A stretch of 64,000 nt of DNA from Alphaproteobacteria bacterium (GCA_022819905.1 JAJEGJ010000088.1:1-64000), one strand, 5' to 3'. Numbered from the stretch's first letter, positions 1 to 9,468 are shown. Made by a program: numbers and translations. The notes: a model not told the origin generated them from the sequence alone.

Positions 1-233
1 GGCGCGCCTCGACGAAGAATCAGTCGACTGCCCAGGACGCCCAGTGAGGCCGTCAAGGCCTGAAGGGTGCCGTACAGCCACCAGCGGGAGGCGGTACCGG
101 CGGCCCGGGCGCCGGGCTCCTCATCCGGTATGAACACGGGAATGACTGGACTGCCGGTCTGCACTGCCCAGCCGAGTGCGAGATTGTCCGACAACCGCAG
201 GTCGTTGCGGAACCAGGCCAGGACGGGCGTCAT
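1..233 (-). CDS. phr: Deoxyribodipyrimidine photolyase, N-terminal part (runs off window)
   Basis: Reading leftward from an ATG, the first 77 codons give the start of a class I photolyase/cryptochrome, which repairs cyclobutane pyrimidine dimers with light. The signature WFRNDLRLSDN lies at residues 7-17, followed by PVIPVFIPD near 30-38 and a SRWWLYGTLQAL segment near 49-60, then SRLILRRG at the edge. This is the usual Rossmann-like N-terminal domain; the FAD-binding C-terminal domain lies outside the window. The ATG is preceded by a GGGG-containing stretch, and no better start is visible upstream. It follows adk on the same strand after 147 bases, in the place where most Alphaproteobacteria have rpsM. 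Family call is firm; photolyase versus cryptochrome cannot be settled from this part. Confidence 0.85.
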   Translation of the reverse strand, partial: MTPVLAWFRNDLRLSDNLALGWAVQTGSPVIPVFIPDEEPGARAAGTASRWWLYGTLQALTASLGVLGSRLILRRGA

Positions 234-380
234 CCCGCCCCGTCGCTGGTCATGCAACCCGGGGGCCGCAGCGGTCGGGGCCAGACACGGTCGAAATCGA
301 GACGTCGCGCCCGGTGAGCCCCTTGGGGCCCGCCTCGGACGCTGGCAGCTGCGACGAGGAAGAGTCGCCTCAAGATGGAA

Positions 381-1025
381 TCAGGAAAGCGCTCCGAGCA
401 GTGCATCAGTCACCTTGACCGTACTCTGGCTGCCGTCGATCTGCGTCAACAAGCCTCTGCTTCCGTAGTAGGGAACCAGTGGCGCCGTTTCCGCCCTGTA
501 TGCCGCCATGCGCTCCGCTACGGTTTCCGCGCGGTCATCCTCCCGACGACGAAACGCTGTGCCGCCGCACACGTCACAGATATTCTTGCGCTGGGTCGGC
601 TTGGAATGCTCGTTGTAGACCGCGTCACACTTGGTGCACACGTACCGCCCCGTGATGCGGCGCACCAGCTCATCTTCCGAAATCGTGAACTCGATCACCT
701 GATCGAGCGCCTGGCCTGCCCACTCCAGCATCTGTTCAAGGGCATCGGCCTGAGCCACAGTGCGCGGAAAGCCATCAAGGATGTAGCCGCGCGCGCAGTC
801 CTCCAGGCCCAACCGAAGCGCAACGATTTTCTGAACCACCTCGTCCGGAACCAAGGCTCCCCGGCTCATGATCGAGGCAGCACGACGCCCGATCTCGGTG
901 TCCGCCTCCACGGCTGAACGCAGCATCGCACCAGTCGAAAGATGTGGAATCCCGAACCGATCACGTAGAACAGCTGCCTGAGTGCCCTTCCCACATCCCG
1001 GCGGCCCCAGCAGCACCAAGCGCAT
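381..1025 (-). CDS. adk: Adenylate kinase
   Basis: This 214-residue enzyme interconverts ATP + AMP and 2 ADP in the cytoplasm. The P-loop GPPGCGKGT is at residues 7-15, the NMP-binding domain follows, and DGFPRT is near 84-89. The LID domain carries cysteines 130, 133, 150 and 153, the zinc-binding long form of the LID. The start is the ATG that shares one base with the secY TAA, giving the canonical MRLVLLGPPG start; in-frame sequence upstream lies inside secY and is not adenylate kinase. It is the last gene of the str-S10-spc superoperon here. Normally rpsM follows; here a photolyase does. Confidence 0.97.
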   Translation of the reverse strand: MRLVLLGPPGCGKGTQAAVLRDRFGIPHLSTGAMLRSAVEADTEIGRRAASIMSRGALVPDEVVQKIVALRLGLEDCARGYILDGFPRTVAQADALEQMLEWAGQALDQVIEFTISEDELVRRITGRYVCTKCDAVYNEHSKPTQRKNICDVCGGTAFRRREDDRAETVAERMAAYRAETAPLVPYYGSRGLLTQIDGSQSTVKVTDALLGALS

Positions 1026-2368
1026 TACGATCGGCCCCGGAGCTTCGCTTTCTTGATTAGGCCCTCGAATTGGCGCGCGACAAGGTGGGAATGGATCTGC
1101 GCAACGGTGTCCATCGTGACGTTGACCACGATCAACAGGCTGGTGCCGCCAAAATAGAACGGCACCGCGTACTGTGAGATCAGCATCTCTGGCAAGAGAC
1201 ACACCAGAGCGAGGTACGCCGCCCCCGCGGTGGTTAGACGCGTCAGGATGCGGTCAATGTAGGCCGCTGTATTGGCACCCGGTCTCACACCCGGCACAAA
1301 GCCGCCATACTTTTTCAGGTTGTCAGCCGTGTCGGCGGGATTGAAGACCACCGACGTGTAGAAAAAAGCAAAGAACACGATCCCGGCGACGTAAAGGGCA
1401 AGGTAGGCTGGCTGCCCTCGTCCCAGCGCGGCCGTGACGTCCAGCAGCCACGAGGGGCCCTGTCCCGCATTGAAACTGAGCGCCGTGACCGGCAGCAGGA
1501 GGATCGAGCTCGCGAATATCGGCGGAATCACGCCCGATGTATTGAGCTTCAGTGGCAGGTAGCTGCTGGTATCGCCACCGAATGTCTTGGTGCCAAGTTG
1601 CCGCTTCGGGTACTGGATGAGAATGCGGCGCTGCGCCCGCTCGATGAACACGATGAACGCGATCACCGCTACCGCCAACGCCATCAACAGGATGATCAGC
1701 GCGCCCGACAAGGCACCAGTGCGACCCAACTCCAGCGTCGCCACCAGAGCCGCGGGCAGCTCGGCAACGATCCCGGCCATGATGATGAGCGAGATCCCAT
1801 TTCCGATCCCGCGCGACGTGATCTGCTCACCAAGCCACATCAGGAACACGGTGCCACCCGTGAGCGTGATCACGGTCACGAACCGGAAAAACAGGCCCGG
1901 ATCGCGAACCGCCGGCCCTTGCGAACCGGAGAGGCTTTCCAACCCGACGGCAATCCCGAGTGCCTGCATGGCCGCCAGGACCACCGTGCCATACCGCGTG
2001 TACTGGGTGATCCGCTGGCGCCCGGATTCGCCCTCTTTCTTCAGTTGCGCGAGATGTGCCGAGACGGTCGTCATCAACTGAATGATGATCGAGGCAGAAA
2101 TGTACGGCATGATGTTCAGGGCGAATATCGTCATTCTGCCCAGCGCGCCGCCGGCAAACATGTCGAACATCCCGAGGATGCCGCCCGAATTCTGCTGAAA
2201 CACGTCCGCCACCGCGCTGGTCTCGATCCCGGGCAGTGGGATGTAGGTCCCAATTCGGTATACGATCAGCGCGCCTAATGTGAACCAGATGCGCCGCTTG
2301 AGCTCGGTCGCTTGGGCTATCGCACCAAAATTGATATTGGCAGCGAGTTGTTCGGCGGCAGATGCCAT
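1025..2368 (-). CDS. secY: Protein translocase subunit SecY
   Basis: SecY is the channel-forming subunit of the SecYEG translocon in the inner membrane. The 447-residue product has about ten hydrophobic segments, a plug and first periplasmic loop beginning IPLPGIE, the conserved IGNGISLIIMAGI stretch, and the cytoplasmic loop with ERAQRRILIQYPKRQ needed for SecA and ribosome contact. It ends with a short basic cytoplasmic tail. The chosen ATG has a GGGGAG ribosome-binding site nine bases upstream. A 64-base gap separates it from rplO, the widest inside the spc part, and its stop overlaps adk by one base. Confidence 0.97.
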   Translation of the reverse strand: MASAAEQLAANINFGAIAQATELKRRIWFTLGALIVYRIGTYIPLPGIETSAVADVFQQNSGGILGMFDMFAGGALGRMTIFALNIMPYISASIIIQLMTTVSAHLAQLKKEGESGRQRITQYTRYGTVVLAAMQALGIAVGLESLSGSQGPAVRDPGLFFRFVTVITLTGGTVFLMWLGEQITSRGIGNGISLIIMAGIVAELPAALVATLELGRTGALSGALIILLMALAVAVIAFIVFIERAQRRILIQYPKRQLGTKTFGGDTSSYLPLKLNTSGVIPPIFASSILLLPVTALSFNAGQGPSWLLDVTAALGRGQPAYLALYVAGIVFFAFFYTSVVFNPADTADNLKKYGGFVPGVRPGANTAAYIDRILTRLTTAGAAYLALVCLLPEMLISQYAVPFYFGGTSLLIVVNVTMDTVAQIHSHLVARQFEGLIKKAKLRGRS

Positions 2369-2432
2369 CAGCCGGCACTCCCCAGCGGACAACCACCCTT
2401 GCCCAGGCGGAACCCGCAGTGGTTCATCACGT

Positions 2433-2951
2433 TCATGCCTCCGCGGACTCTTCCGACGCCGCGGCCGGCGATTTGTCTCCGCCTGATTTTCCGGAGGACA
2501 ACAAACGGACACTGCCGCCCGCTCGTTCCACCGCCGTGGTCGCGGAACGCGAGGCTCCGGCAACCTCAAAGGTCATAGGCACAGATAGGGCCCCGGAGCC
2601 CAGAAGGCGCACGCCGTCGCGCACGCGCCGAACGATTCCGGTTTCCAGCAATACAGAGGCATTCACTACCGTAGCAGCGTCCAGCCGGCCAGCATCAACT
2701 GCTGCCTGAATCCGACTGAGATTCACCTCGGCGAACTGACGTCGAAACAAAGGCCGAAACCCGCGCTTCGGGAGGCGGCGGTAAAGCGGCATCTGCCCGC
2801 CTTCGAAACCCGACGTGCTGGAACCGGACCGAGCCTTCAGCCCCTTGTGACCCCGCCCGGAGGTCTTTCCCCTGCCCGAGCCGATGCCGCGACCGACGCG
2901 CTTGCGGTTGCGTTGCGCCCCCTTGGAGGGCCCGAGTTCTCGGAGCATCAT
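2433..2951 (-). CDS. rplO: 50S ribosomal protein L15
   Basis: L15 binds 23S rRNA late in 50S assembly. The glycine-rich basic N-terminal region ([18 protein letters not shown], about 22-39) and the following [18 protein letters not shown] are diagnostic. At 172 residues it is longer than the usual 145-155, because of a Ser/Gly/Ala/Glu-rich C-terminal end after residue about 155. Two adjacent ATG codons overlap the rpmD stop, indicating coupled translation. Confidence 0.96.
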   Translation of the reverse strand: MMLRELGPSKGAQRNRKRVGRGIGSGRGKTSGRGHKGLKARSGSSTSGFEGGQMPLYRRLPKRGFRPLFRRQFAEVNLSRIQAAVDAGRLDAATVVNASVLLETGIVRRVRDGVRLLGSGALSVPMTFEVAGASRSATTAVERAGGSVRLLSSGKSGGDKSPAAASEESAEA

Positions 2952-3163
2952 TCGCTGGGCTCCCCGGCGGTAATCGTTTCCATCGAGACGAGATGTTGAA
3001 CCCGCGTGATCATTCCGCGCACGGCCGGCGTGTCCTCGAGTTCGGAAACTCGACCAATTCGATTCAGGCCTAGCCCGATCAGTGTCTTCCTCTGAACGGG
3101 CTTGCGACCAATCGGGCTCTTGATCTGGGTGACGCGAATGCGTCCGGAACGGGGAGTTGCCAT
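2948..3163 (-). CDS. rpmD: 50S ribosomal protein L30
   Basis: L30 is a small 23S rRNA-binding protein. The 71-residue product matches the short bacterial form: a basic N-terminus, [27 protein letters not shown] spanning the first strand and helix, and [15 protein letters not shown] in the second half. The last ten residues are acidic and slightly longer than usual. It sits between rpsE (6-base gap) and rplO (4-base overlap), the standard spc order. Confidence 0.95.
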   Translation of the reverse strand: MATPRSGRIRVTQIKSPIGRKPVQRKTLIGLGLNRIGRVSELEDTPAVRGMITRVQHLVSMETITAGEPSE

Positions 3164-3169
3164 GACGAA

Positions 3170-3859
3170 CTACGCGGAAGCCGCGCCTTCAGTGAGATTC
3201 TTGCCGGTCTCATCGGCGGTGGCTGGGGCCGCGTCGGTTTTGTCCGCCACCGGCGTTTCGGTCTCTTCGCTTGCTCGCCTGCCTGCATTCTTCCCGGACC
3301 CGTCCGTACCGTTTGCGCCCTTGCCCGCCCGGCGCCGTCGATCAGTCCGATTGAGGATTTCAGAAACCTTGAGGCCACGCCGAGAGGCCACGTCAGCCGG
3401 CGACTGCACTTTCTGCAGGGCATCGAACGTCGCGCGTACCATGTTGATGGCGTTGCCGCTGCCGACTGACTTGCCGACCGCGTCCTGCACGCCAAGCCGC
3501 TCCAGCACCGCGCGAACAGGACCTCCGGCAATGATGCCGGTCCCTGCAGGAGCAGCACGCAGAATCACCTTGGCGGACCCGAGCCTGCCACTTGTGTCAT
3601 GGTGCAGCGTACGCCCCTCGCGAAGCGGTACGCGGATGAGTCTTCCCTTGGCGTTTTCCGTCGCCTTGCGTATCGCCTCCGGAACCTCCTTGGCCTTGCC
3701 CGAACCGAAGCCAACCCGTCCCTGGCCGTCACCGACAACGACGATTGCGGCAAACCCGAAGCGACGTCCACCCTTGACTACCTTGGCCACCCGGCGAATC
3801 TTGACCAGGTTGTCGGTAAGTTCCTGACGTTCCTCAGGATTACGCTGTCTGCGCGCCAT
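3170..3859 (-). CDS. rpsE: 30S ribosomal protein S5 with extended C-terminal tail
   Basis: S5 shapes the decoding centre and mRNA entry of the 30S subunit. The double-stranded-RNA-binding fold is seen in [20 protein letters not shown] (residues 19-38), and the second domain in [19 protein letters not shown] and [16 protein letters not shown]. The core ends near residue 170, where most S5 proteins stop. Here about 55 further residues follow, first basic ([11 protein letters not shown]) and then Ala/Glu/Thr-rich and probably disordered. The total is 229 residues against the usual 165-190. Standard position between rplR and rpmD. Confidence 0.96.
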   Translation of the reverse strand: MARRQRNPEERQELTDNLVKIRRVAKVVKGGRRFGFAAIVVVGDGQGRVGFGSGKAKEVPEAIRKATENAKGRLIRVPLREGRTLHHDTSGRLGSAKVILRAAPAGTGIIAGGPVRAVLERLGVQDAVGKSVGSGNAINMVRATFDALQKVQSPADVASRRGLKVSEILNRTDRRRRAGKGANGTDGSGKNAGRRASEETETPVADKTDAAPATADETGKNLTEGAASA

Positions 3860-3879
3860 ACGCTCTCTCGGTCCGGGGC

Positions 3880-4245
3880 TCAGAACCCGAGACCGCCCTC
3901 CCGTGCCGCCTCGGCCAACGCCCGCACACGACCGTGATAAAGATAACTTCCGCGGTCAAAGACCACCGTGTCAACGCCGGCTTCCTTCGAACGTTCGGCA
4001 ACCAACGCGCCAACTGCGCGCGCGGCCTCGATTCCGCCGCCGGCCTTGCCTTCTGATCTCAGTGCGCGATCGAGAGTCGATGCGCTAGCCAGCGTCCGGC
4101 CCGCTTCGTCGTCAATGACCTGAGCATAAATGTGGCAATTCGAACGAAATACGGACAGTCGCGGCCGCCCATCGGCCGCCACGCGAACCCGGCGGCGATT
4201 TCGCCGCCGGCGCCGTAGCATGCGTTCCCGAGGAGAAACAGCCAT
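3880..4245 (-). CDS. rplR: 50S ribosomal protein L18
   Basis: L18 binds 5S rRNA and helps dock it on the central protuberance. The 121-residue product has the typical arginine-rich N-terminus (residues 10-22), then [20 protein letters not shown] and a C-terminal [26 protein letters not shown], both family hallmarks. The length is normal. It lies 3 bases downstream of rplF and 20 bases upstream of rpsE on the same strand. Confidence 0.96.
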   Translation of the reverse strand: MAVSPRERMLRRRRRNRRRVRVAADGRPRLSVFRSNCHIYAQVIDDEAGRTLASASTLDRALRSEGKAGGGIEAARAVGALVAERSKEAGVDTVVFDRGSYLYHGRVRALAEAAREGGLGF

Positions 4246-4248
4246 GAC

Positions 4249-4782
4249 CTACTTCCTCTTTCCTTCCTTGCGGCGGACGTACTCACCCCGATAACGGACG
4301 CCCTTGCCCTTATATGGTTCAGGCGGGCGAAATGCCCGGATTTCAGCTGCCAGCTGTCCCACACGCTGCCGGCTAGCCCCCGAAATCTCGATCTCCGTTG
4401 GTCTGGGGCAGGCTACCTGCAGATCGTCGGGAACGGCGATGTGGACGTCATGGCTGTAACCGAGCTGCAGGTTCAGAATGCCGTCCTTGAAGGCAGCGCG
4501 GTAGCCAACCCCTTCAATGTCGAGATATCGTCTGAACCCGGTGCTTACACCGGTCACCATGTTCGCGAGCAACGCCCGAGTCATGCCCCACGCAGCTTGC
4601 GAATTATCACTCTTCGAACGCGGAGCCACCTCGATCAGCTGATCTGCATGTCGAATCTCGACGCTCGCCGGAAAGGACTGGCTAAGGACTCCGAGTTTTC
4701 CCTCGACCGTCACGCGAGGTCCCTCAATCGTGACGGTAACGCCATCCGGAACCGGAACAGGGTGCTTGCCGACTCGAGACAT
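4249..4782 (-). CDS. rplF: 50S ribosomal protein L6
   Basis: L6 lies near the factor-binding centre of the 50S subunit. The 177-residue length is canonical. MSRVGKHPVPVPDGVTV starts the protein, and the C-terminal PPEPYKGKGVRYRGEYVRRKEGK is the RNA-binding signature. The ATG two bases after the rpsH stop is chosen; an in-frame GTG six codons earlier, inside rpsH, would add MSGVLT, which the family lacks. Confidence 0.96.
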   Translation of the reverse strand: MSRVGKHPVPVPDGVTVTIEGPRVTVEGKLGVLSQSFPASVEIRHADQLIEVAPRSKSDNSQAAWGMTRALLANMVTGVSTGFRRYLDIEGVGYRAAFKDGILNLQLGYSHDVHIAVPDDLQVACPRPTEIEISGASRQRVGQLAAEIRAFRPPEPYKGKGVRYRGEYVRRKEGKRK

Positions 4783-4784
4783 CG

Positions 4785-5183
4785 TCAGAACACCCGACAC
4801 AGGACTTCGCCACCGACATTGGCCTCGCGGGCGGCTCGATCAGACATGACCCCCGCTGGCGTCGACAGCACGTGCACACCTAGGCCCCCATAGAAGCGCG
4901 GAATCTCGCGCGCCGGCGAATAGATACGACGGCACGGACTGGAAATCCGTTTGATTTCCTTAATTGCAGGCGCGCCCTTGTGATACTTGAGCTCGATCAC
5001 GAGATCGCGTTTCGGGCCGCCGAGTTCCTCAACATTCCATGCGCGGATATAGCCCTCCTGCCGCAGTACCTCGAGAACACTCCTCCGCAAACGCGAATCC
5101 GGGCACCGAACCGTCTGTCGCTCAGCCATCAGGCCGTTGCGAATTCGAGTCAGCATGTCCGCCAGGGGGTCCGTCATGGTCAT
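4785..5183 (-). CDS. rpsH: 30S ribosomal protein S8
   Basis: S8 binds the central domain of 16S rRNA and, in E. coli, represses the spc operon by binding its mRNA near rplE. The 132-residue product has the N-terminal DPLADMLTRIRNG and the C-terminal IYSPAREIPRFYGGLGVHVLSTPAGVMSDRAAREANVGGEVLCRVF signature in sequence order. Two ATG codons two positions apart are both possible starts. Whether the autoregulation exists here is not shown by the sequence. Confidence 0.96.
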   Translation of the reverse strand: MTMTDPLADMLTRIRNGLMAERQTVRCPDSRLRRSVLEVLRQEGYIRAWNVEELGGPKRDLVIELKYHKGAPAIKEIKRISSPCRRIYSPAREIPRFYGGLGVHVLSTPAGVMSDRAAREANVGGEVLCRVF

Positions 5184-5196
5184 CGTCCGGAGTCTC

Positions 5197-5502
5197 CTAC
5201 CAGCTCGCCTTAGTCATGCCGGGAATCTGGCCCATGGAAGCAAGCTCCCGGAGCGCGATCCGTGAAATCCGCATCTTCCGGTAGTACCCGCGCGGCCGCC
5301 CGGTCAGTTCGCAGCGGTTGCGGACCCGTACGGGCGAGGCGTTTCGGGGCAGTTTGGCCAGGGTCAGCACTGCCTGAAACCGCTCCTCAGGCGGAGCGTT
5401 GCGATCGCGCACCTTGGCTTTGAGAGCAAGTCGGACACCACGCCCACGCTCGGCCATCTGTCGGCGTCGACGGTTCTTCATGATGGCGCTCACTTTGGCC
5501 AT
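5197..5502 (-). CDS. rpsN: 30S ribosomal protein S14 (zinc-independent form)
   Basis: S14 belongs to the 30S head. The 101-residue length and absence of a CxxC pair mark the C-minus, zinc-independent form usual in Proteobacteria. Basic N-terminus [13 protein letters not shown], then [38 protein letters not shown], the conserved C-terminal half. The ATG five bases after the rplE stop is chosen because in-frame sequence before it is rplE read in another frame. Confidence 0.96.
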   Translation of the reverse strand: MAKVSAIMKNRRRRQMAERGRGVRLALKAKVRDRNAPPEERFQAVLTLAKLPRNASPVRVRNRCELTGRPRGYYRKMRISRIALRELASMGQIPGMTKASW

Positions 5503-5507
5503 GGAAA

Positions 5508-6089
5508 TCAGGCTCCCTGCCCACGGAAGGGCATATTGAATTTGAGCAGCAGTGCACGCGCCCAATCATCGTTGGAGGTGGTCGTGCCGATCACGACGTC
5601 GAGGCCCCGCACCTGGTCCACCGTGTCGTAATCGATTTCGGGAAAGACGATCTGCTCCCGCAGGCCAAGCGCAAAATTCCCGTTTCCGTCAAACGAGTTC
5701 GGATCGACCCCGCGGAAATCTCGCACGCGTGGAAGGGCGATGTTGATCAGCCGATCCAGGAACTCGTACATGCGCGTGGACCGAAGCGTGACCTTGCAAC
5801 CGATCTTCATACCCTGGCGAATCTTGAAGCCGGCAATCGGCTTGCGCGCCTCTGTCGCCACGGGCTTCTGACCGGCAATCGCCTCCAGGTCTCGAAGCGC
5901 GCCTTCGACCCCCTTGTCATCCTCCTTGGCCAGGCCACCCCGGATAGACGATTGAGTGGGCACCCCGACACCCATGTTGAGCACGATCTTCTCGAGCCGA
6001 GGTACGGCAAACCGGTTGGTGATGCCCAGCTCCCGCTGCAGCTCCTCGCGGTAGCGGGTGTCGTACAATTCACGGAAACGTGCAGCCAT
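5508..6089 (-). CDS. rplE: 50S ribosomal protein L5
   Basis: L5 binds 5S rRNA and contacts the 30S head. The product has 193 residues, slightly longer than the usual 178-187 because of a KEDDKGVEG insertion near residue 55. Conserved blocks are [13 protein letters not shown] (30-42), [29 protein letters not shown], and [17 protein letters not shown]. The start ATG follows the rplX stop by seven bases and has a GAGGTGACC-type ribosome-binding site overlapping that spacer. Confidence 0.96.
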   Translation of the reverse strand: MAARFRELYDTRYREELQRELGITNRFAVPRLEKIVLNMGVGVPTQSSIRGGLAKEDDKGVEGALRDLEAIAGQKPVATEARKPIAGFKIRQGMKIGCKVTLRSTRMYEFLDRLINIALPRVRDFRGVDPNSFDGNGNFALGLREQIVFPEIDYDTVDQVRGLDVVIGTTTSNDDWARALLLKFNMPFRGQGA

Positions 6090-6096
6090 GGTGACC

Positions 6097-6420
6097 TCAG
6101 TCGTCCAGTAGATCGCCGGATCGTTTCGCCGTCCGCACCTTGCGGCCGTCCTCCATCCGCCGATAGCCAACCTTGGTGGGACGGCCATCCGAGGGATCTC
6201 GCAAAGCCACATTCGAGACATGGATCGGTAGCTCCCGCTCCACGATTCCACCCGGATTGGCCGGCGAAGGTCGCATGTGGCGTCGCGCGATGTTGACCCC
6301 GCGCACGACGACCCGAGAGCGCTCGCGATCCACCCTGATCACCTCGCCGGTACGACCCCGGTCGCGACCGGTCCGCACCACGACCTCGTCACCCCGGCGG
6401 ATGCGGAACTTGCCCGCCAT
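6097..6420 (-). CDS. rplX: 50S ribosomal protein L24
   Basis: L24 initiates 50S assembly through its KOW motif, seen here as [23 protein letters not shown] near residues 8-30. The 107-residue product also carries [31 protein letters not shown]. The ATG shares one base with the rplN TGA and is preceded by GGAGG seven bases upstream; a GTG one codon earlier is a weaker choice. Confidence 0.95.
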   Translation of the reverse strand: MAGKFRIRRGDEVVVRTGRDRGRTGEVIRVDRERSRVVVRGVNIARRHMRPSPANPGGIVERELPIHVSNVALRDPSDGRPTKVGYRRMEDGRKVRTAKRSGDLLDD

Positions 6421-6788
6421 CACAGAACCTCCGGCGCAAGACTGACGATCTTCATGAATCTCTTGGCGCGAAGCTCACGGGTCACAGGCCCGAAAATCCG
6501 GGTGCCGATCGGCTCGTTTTCGCGGTCGATCAGTACTGCCGCATTGGAATCAAACCGGATCGCGGTACCGTCGGAACGGCGAATTTCCTTCGCGGTGCGT
6601 ACGATTACGGCGCGATGTATGTCACCCTTCTTCACGCGTCCGCGTGGAATGGCTTCCTTGACCGAGACCACGATCACGTCGCCAACCCACGCATAGCGCC
6701 TCTTGGCGCCGCCCAATACCTTGATGCACTGGACGCGCCGGGCACCGGAGTTGTCGGCAACCCCCAGATTCGTCTCGGCCTGTATCAC
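6420..6788 (-). CDS. rplN: 50S ribosomal protein L14
   Basis: L14 forms part of bridge B8 to the 30S subunit. The 122-residue protein has the standard length: [21 protein letters not shown] (7-27), [22 protein letters not shown], and the C-terminal [18 protein letters not shown]. The first codon is GTG; the family-typical MIQ start demands it. The gene lies 12 bases after rpsQ. Confidence 0.96.
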   Translation of the reverse strand: MIQAETNLGVADNSGARRVQCIKVLGGAKRRYAWVGDVIVVSVKEAIPRGRVKKGDIHRAVIVRTAKEIRRSDGTAIRFDSNAAVLIDRENEPIGTRIFGPVTRELRAKRFMKIVSLAPEVL

Positions 6789-6800
6789 TGTTCCAACACC

Positions 6801-7040
6801 TCAGTTGGCGTCCGTGGGAAGAACTTCCCAGCACTTGAGCTTGGACATGGGTCGACGCTCGCGGATGCGCACCACGTCACCAGGCTGGCAGGCATTGTCC
6901 GGGTCATGGGCATGATACTTTGCCGATCGCCGGATGAACTTCTTGTACAGGGGGTGGCGAACCAGACGTTCCACCCGAACGACAACGGTCTGTTTGGGCG
7001 CAGCACTCACCACGACGCCACGCATCACGCGTTTCGGCAT
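6801..7040 (-). CDS. rpsQ: 30S ribosomal protein S17
   Basis: S17 is a primary 16S rRNA binder with an OB fold. The 79-residue protein shows [25 protein letters not shown] and the signature [25 protein letters not shown]. It lies three bases after rpmC in the usual S10 order. Nothing unusual is visible. Confidence 0.95.
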   Translation of the reverse strand: MPKRVMRGVVVSAAPKQTVVVRVERLVRHPLYKKFIRRSAKYHAHDPDNACQPGDVVRIRERRPMSKLKCWEVLPTDAN

Positions 7041-7043
7041 GCC

Positions 7044-7247
7044 TCAGGAACCTTTCGCGCGTTCGTTCAACACGGTCTTGATCCGCGCGATCTCGCGTCG
7101 CGCTTCACGGGCCCGTGCCGTGTTTTCGAGTTCCCCGGTGGCCTGCCGGAATCGTAGGTTGAGGCGCTCGCGGGCTCGTTCTTCCAACATCGAGGCGAGC
7201 TCGTCGTCGGTCTTTTGCCGCACTTCCGCGATTCGTAATGCCACCAC
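7044..7247 (-). CDS. rpmC: 50S ribosomal protein L29
   Basis: L29 sits at the polypeptide exit and helps dock trigger factor and SRP. The 67-residue helical protein matches the family: residues 8-25 correspond to the [14 protein letters not shown] first helix, [36 protein letters not shown] follows. The start is a GTG overlapping the rplP TAG by one base; an adjacent GTG one codon later is equally possible. Confidence 0.95.
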   Translation of the reverse strand: MVALRIAEVRQKTDDELASMLEERARERLNLRFRQATGELENTARAREARREIARIKTVLNERAKGS

Positions 7248-7660
7248 TACTGCTCCAACCGAGTGACGAAACGGGTCCGCACCGGAAGCTTCGCGGACGC
7301 CAGCTCAAATGCGCGTCGCGCCGTCTCAGGGGTGACGCCATCAAGTTCAAAGAGGACGCGGCCGGGTTTGACGCGACAAACCCAATACTCGGGAGAACCC
7401 TTCCCCTTGCCCATCCGCACTTCCGTAGGTTTGGTCGAGACGGGAACGTCGGGAAAGATCCTGATCCAGACCCGTCCCTGCCGGCGGATGTGGCGCGTCA
7501 CCGCTCGCCGGGCAGCTTCGATCTGCCGCGCCGTGACCCGCTCAGCCTGTAGGCTCTTGATGCCGAAGGAGCCGAAATTGAGCGTGGTTCCCCCCTTGGC
7601 ATTGCCGTGGATCCGCCCCTTGTGGGCTTTACGGAACTTGGTCCGCTTCGGGCTCATCAT
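7247..7660 (-). CDS. rplP: 50S ribosomal protein L16
   Basis: L16 organises the aminoacyl-tRNA site of the 50S subunit. The 137-residue length is canonical: [14 protein letters not shown] at the N-terminus, [43 protein letters not shown] in the core. Two adjacent ATG codons precede SPKRTK; the first overlaps the rpsC stop as ATGA, indicating translational coupling. Confidence 0.96.
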   Translation of the reverse strand: MMSPKRTKFRKAHKGRIHGNAKGGTTLNFGSFGIKSLQAERVTARQIEAARRAVTRHIRRQGRVWIRIFPDVPVSTKPTEVRMGKGKGSPEYWVCRVKPGRVLFELDGVTPETARRAFELASAKLPVRTRFVTRLEQ

Positions 7661-8808
7661 GGCTGCGAATCTCCCTTTGCCGCTTCGGTCGCCGACTCTT
7701 CAGTTCCGTCAGCCGCCGGAGATTCAGTATCGGCTTCAGGCTCGGCGTCAGCTGCAGGTTCTGCGGTTACCTCCGCTTGCGATCCAGACTCCGGTTCCTG
7801 CTCGGGCGCAGGCTCCGCGGCTGCCTCGGATTCAGACCCGGTTGCCGGCTCCGGTTCGGGCGCAGGCTCCGCGGCTTCCTTGGATTCAAACGAGGACGCC
7901 GGCTCCGGATCGGGCGCAGGCGCCGCGGCTGCCTCGGATTCAGACCCGGTTGCCGGTTCCGGATCAGGAGCTGGCGTCGCGGCCGCATCCGGTTCGACCG
8001 GAGGCGCGTCCACAGCCGCAACTGCTGCGTCGGCGGGTGGGGTTTCAGCGGGCGCGCGCTCCGCACCGCCCGCCCGCGATGAACGGCTTCCACGTCCTGA
8101 GCCGGAGCGGCCACCCTGACCGGTGCCCGCGAGTGGCCGCTGCTGCTGCTCGCTCCGCGTGCGCTCCATCGCCGAAGGGTCGTGTGCCAAGATCTCGCCC
8201 CGGAATACCCACACCTTGACTCCGCAGGTTCCGTAAGCGGTACGAGCAGTGGCAATGCCATAGTCGATGTCGGCGCGCAGCGTATGCAGCGGCACACGGC
8301 CTTCGCGGTACCACTCCACCCGCGCGATCTCGGCCCCGCCCAACCGGCCACCAACCGTGATCCGAATTCCGAGCGCGCCGAGGCGCATCGACGCTTGCAC
8401 CGCGCGTTTCATGGCACGACGGAAGGCAACCCGTCTTTCCAGCTGCTCGGCGACATTTTCCGCCACCAGCTGCGCCTCGATCTCCGGCTTGCGGATTTCG
8501 ACGATGTTCAGCTGGATTTGGCTCTCGGTCATGGTGGCAAGCTTCTTGCGAATCCGCTCGATGTCGGCGCCCTTCTTGCCGATCACCATGCCTGGCCGGG
8601 CCGTATGGATGATGACGCGCGCCTTCTTGGGCGGGCGTTCAATCGTGATCCGGCTGATCCCGGCTCCCTTCAGGTCGGATTGGATGTAGCGGCGGATCTG
8701 CAGGTCTTCGTGCAGCAAGTCCGCGTAGTCGGCACTCGCATACCAGCGCGAGTCCCACGTTCGGTTGATGCCGAGTCGCAAACCGATCGGATTGACCTTG
8801 TGCCCCAT
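7657..8808 (-). CDS. rpsC: 30S ribosomal protein S3 with long repetitive acidic C-terminal tail
   Basis: S3 lines the mRNA entry tunnel. Residues 1-208 form a normal S3: [14 protein letters not shown] start, KH domain with VIGKKGADI (75-83), and [36 protein letters not shown] in the second domain. The protein then continues to residue 383, whereas S3 usually ends at 210-240. The added part starts Gly/Ser/Arg-rich (about 220-245) and becomes Ala/Pro/Glu-rich with an 18-residue repeat containing [12 protein letters not shown]. The tail is probably disordered and surface-exposed. The repeat is visible in the DNA and is listed separately. Confidence 0.96.
   Translation of the reverse strand: MGHKVNPIGLRLGINRTWDSRWYASADYADLLHEDLQIRRYIQSDLKGAGISRITIERPPKKARVIIHTARPGMVIGKKGADIERIRKKLATMTESQIQLNIVEIRKPEIEAQLVAENVAEQLERRVAFRRAMKRAVQASMRLGALGIRITVGGRLGGAEIARVEWYREGRVPLHTLRADIDYGIATARTAYGTCGVKVWVFRGEILAHDPSAMERTRSEQQQRPLAGTGQGGRSGSGRGSRSSRAGGAERAPAETPPADAAVAAVDAPPVEPDAAATPAPDPEPATGSESEAAAAPAPDPEPASSFESKEAAEPAPEPEPATGSESEAAAEPAPEQEPESGSQAEVTAEPAADAEPEADTESPAADGTEESATEAAKGDSQP
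7787..7974 (-). repeat. 54-bp in-frame tandem repeat in rpsC tail
   Basis: About 3.3 direct copies lie side by side: a 60-base first copy, two 54-base copies starting at 7847 and 7901, and a partial copy from 7955. All begin with a GGCTCCGG-like block, contain GGGCGCAGG and mostly end in CGGTTGCC. Each 54-base unit encodes 18 residues, so copy number can change without breaking the frame. The outer copies are more alike than the middle one, which has several substitutions. Confidence 0.9.
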
Positions 8809-8814
8809 GCCAGC

Positions 8815-9183
8815 TTATTCCTCTTCCCGCACGATAATCGTCAAACGGCTGAACGCCCGCCGGTAGCGCCCCATCCTGCCCCGGGCGCGAGCCCGAAAGC
8901 GCCGCATCACCAGCGACTTCCCGACCGACGCGTCCGCGACGACTAGCTTGCCCGCATCCAGCCGATTGCCTTCGGCGTTGGCCACAGCTGAGAGCAGCAC
9001 CTTCCGAACGTCATCCGCCACCCGCCTGCGGGAGAACTCGAGGGCCCGGGCCGCATCGCTGACATTGAGCCCGCGAATGAGCCCGGCTACCAGATTCAGC
9101 TTCTGCGGGCTGACCCTGACAGCCCGGGCCATGGCCATGGCTTCATTGGGGCCAAGTCGGCTGGGAGCGGAACGTTTACCCAT
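8815..9183 (-). CDS. rplV: 50S ribosomal protein L22
   Basis: L22 lines the nascent-peptide tunnel. The 122-residue product has [34 protein letters not shown] and the C-terminal [29 protein letters not shown], with the beta-hairpin that reaches the tunnel constriction. The ATG giving MGKRSAPS is taken; a TTG two codons earlier would overlap the rpsS stop and is less likely. Confidence 0.95.
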   Translation of the reverse strand: MGKRSAPSRLGPNEAMAMARAVRVSPQKLNLVAGLIRGLNVSDAARALEFSRRRVADDVRKVLLSAVANAEGNRLDAGKLVVADASVGKSLVMRRFRARARGRMGRYRRAFSRLTIIVREEE

Positions 9184-9189
9184 GGCCAA

Positions 9190-9468
9190 TCAACGCCTGG
9201 TCGCCTTGCGGTCGCCGGCGTGCCCGTAAAAGGTGCGAGTCGGAGCGAATTCGCCGAACTTGTGTCCGACCATGTCTTCCGACACCAGCACTGGAATGAA
9301 CTTCCGGCCGTTATGGACCGCAAATGTGAGCCCGACAAACTGTGGCATGATCGTGGACCGACGCGACCACGTCCGGATCGGCGCGCGCGAACCACTTTCG
9401 TTCGCTTGCTGCGCCTTACGAAGCAGATAGCCATCCACGAATGGTCCCTTCCACACTGACCGTGCCAT
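9190..9468 (-). CDS. rpsS: 30S ribosomal protein S19
   Basis: S19 belongs to the 30S head, near the A-site finger bridge. The 92 residues are canonical: [19 protein letters not shown] start, [28 protein letters not shown], and a C-terminal [22 protein letters not shown]. The start ATG follows the rplB stop by 11 bases; in-frame sequence further upstream is rplB in another frame. Confidence 0.96.
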   Translation of the reverse strand: MARSVWKGPFVDGYLLRKAQQANESGSRAPIRTWSRRSTIMPQFVGLTFAVHNGRKFIPVLVSEDMVGHKFGEFAPTRTFYGHAGDRKATRR

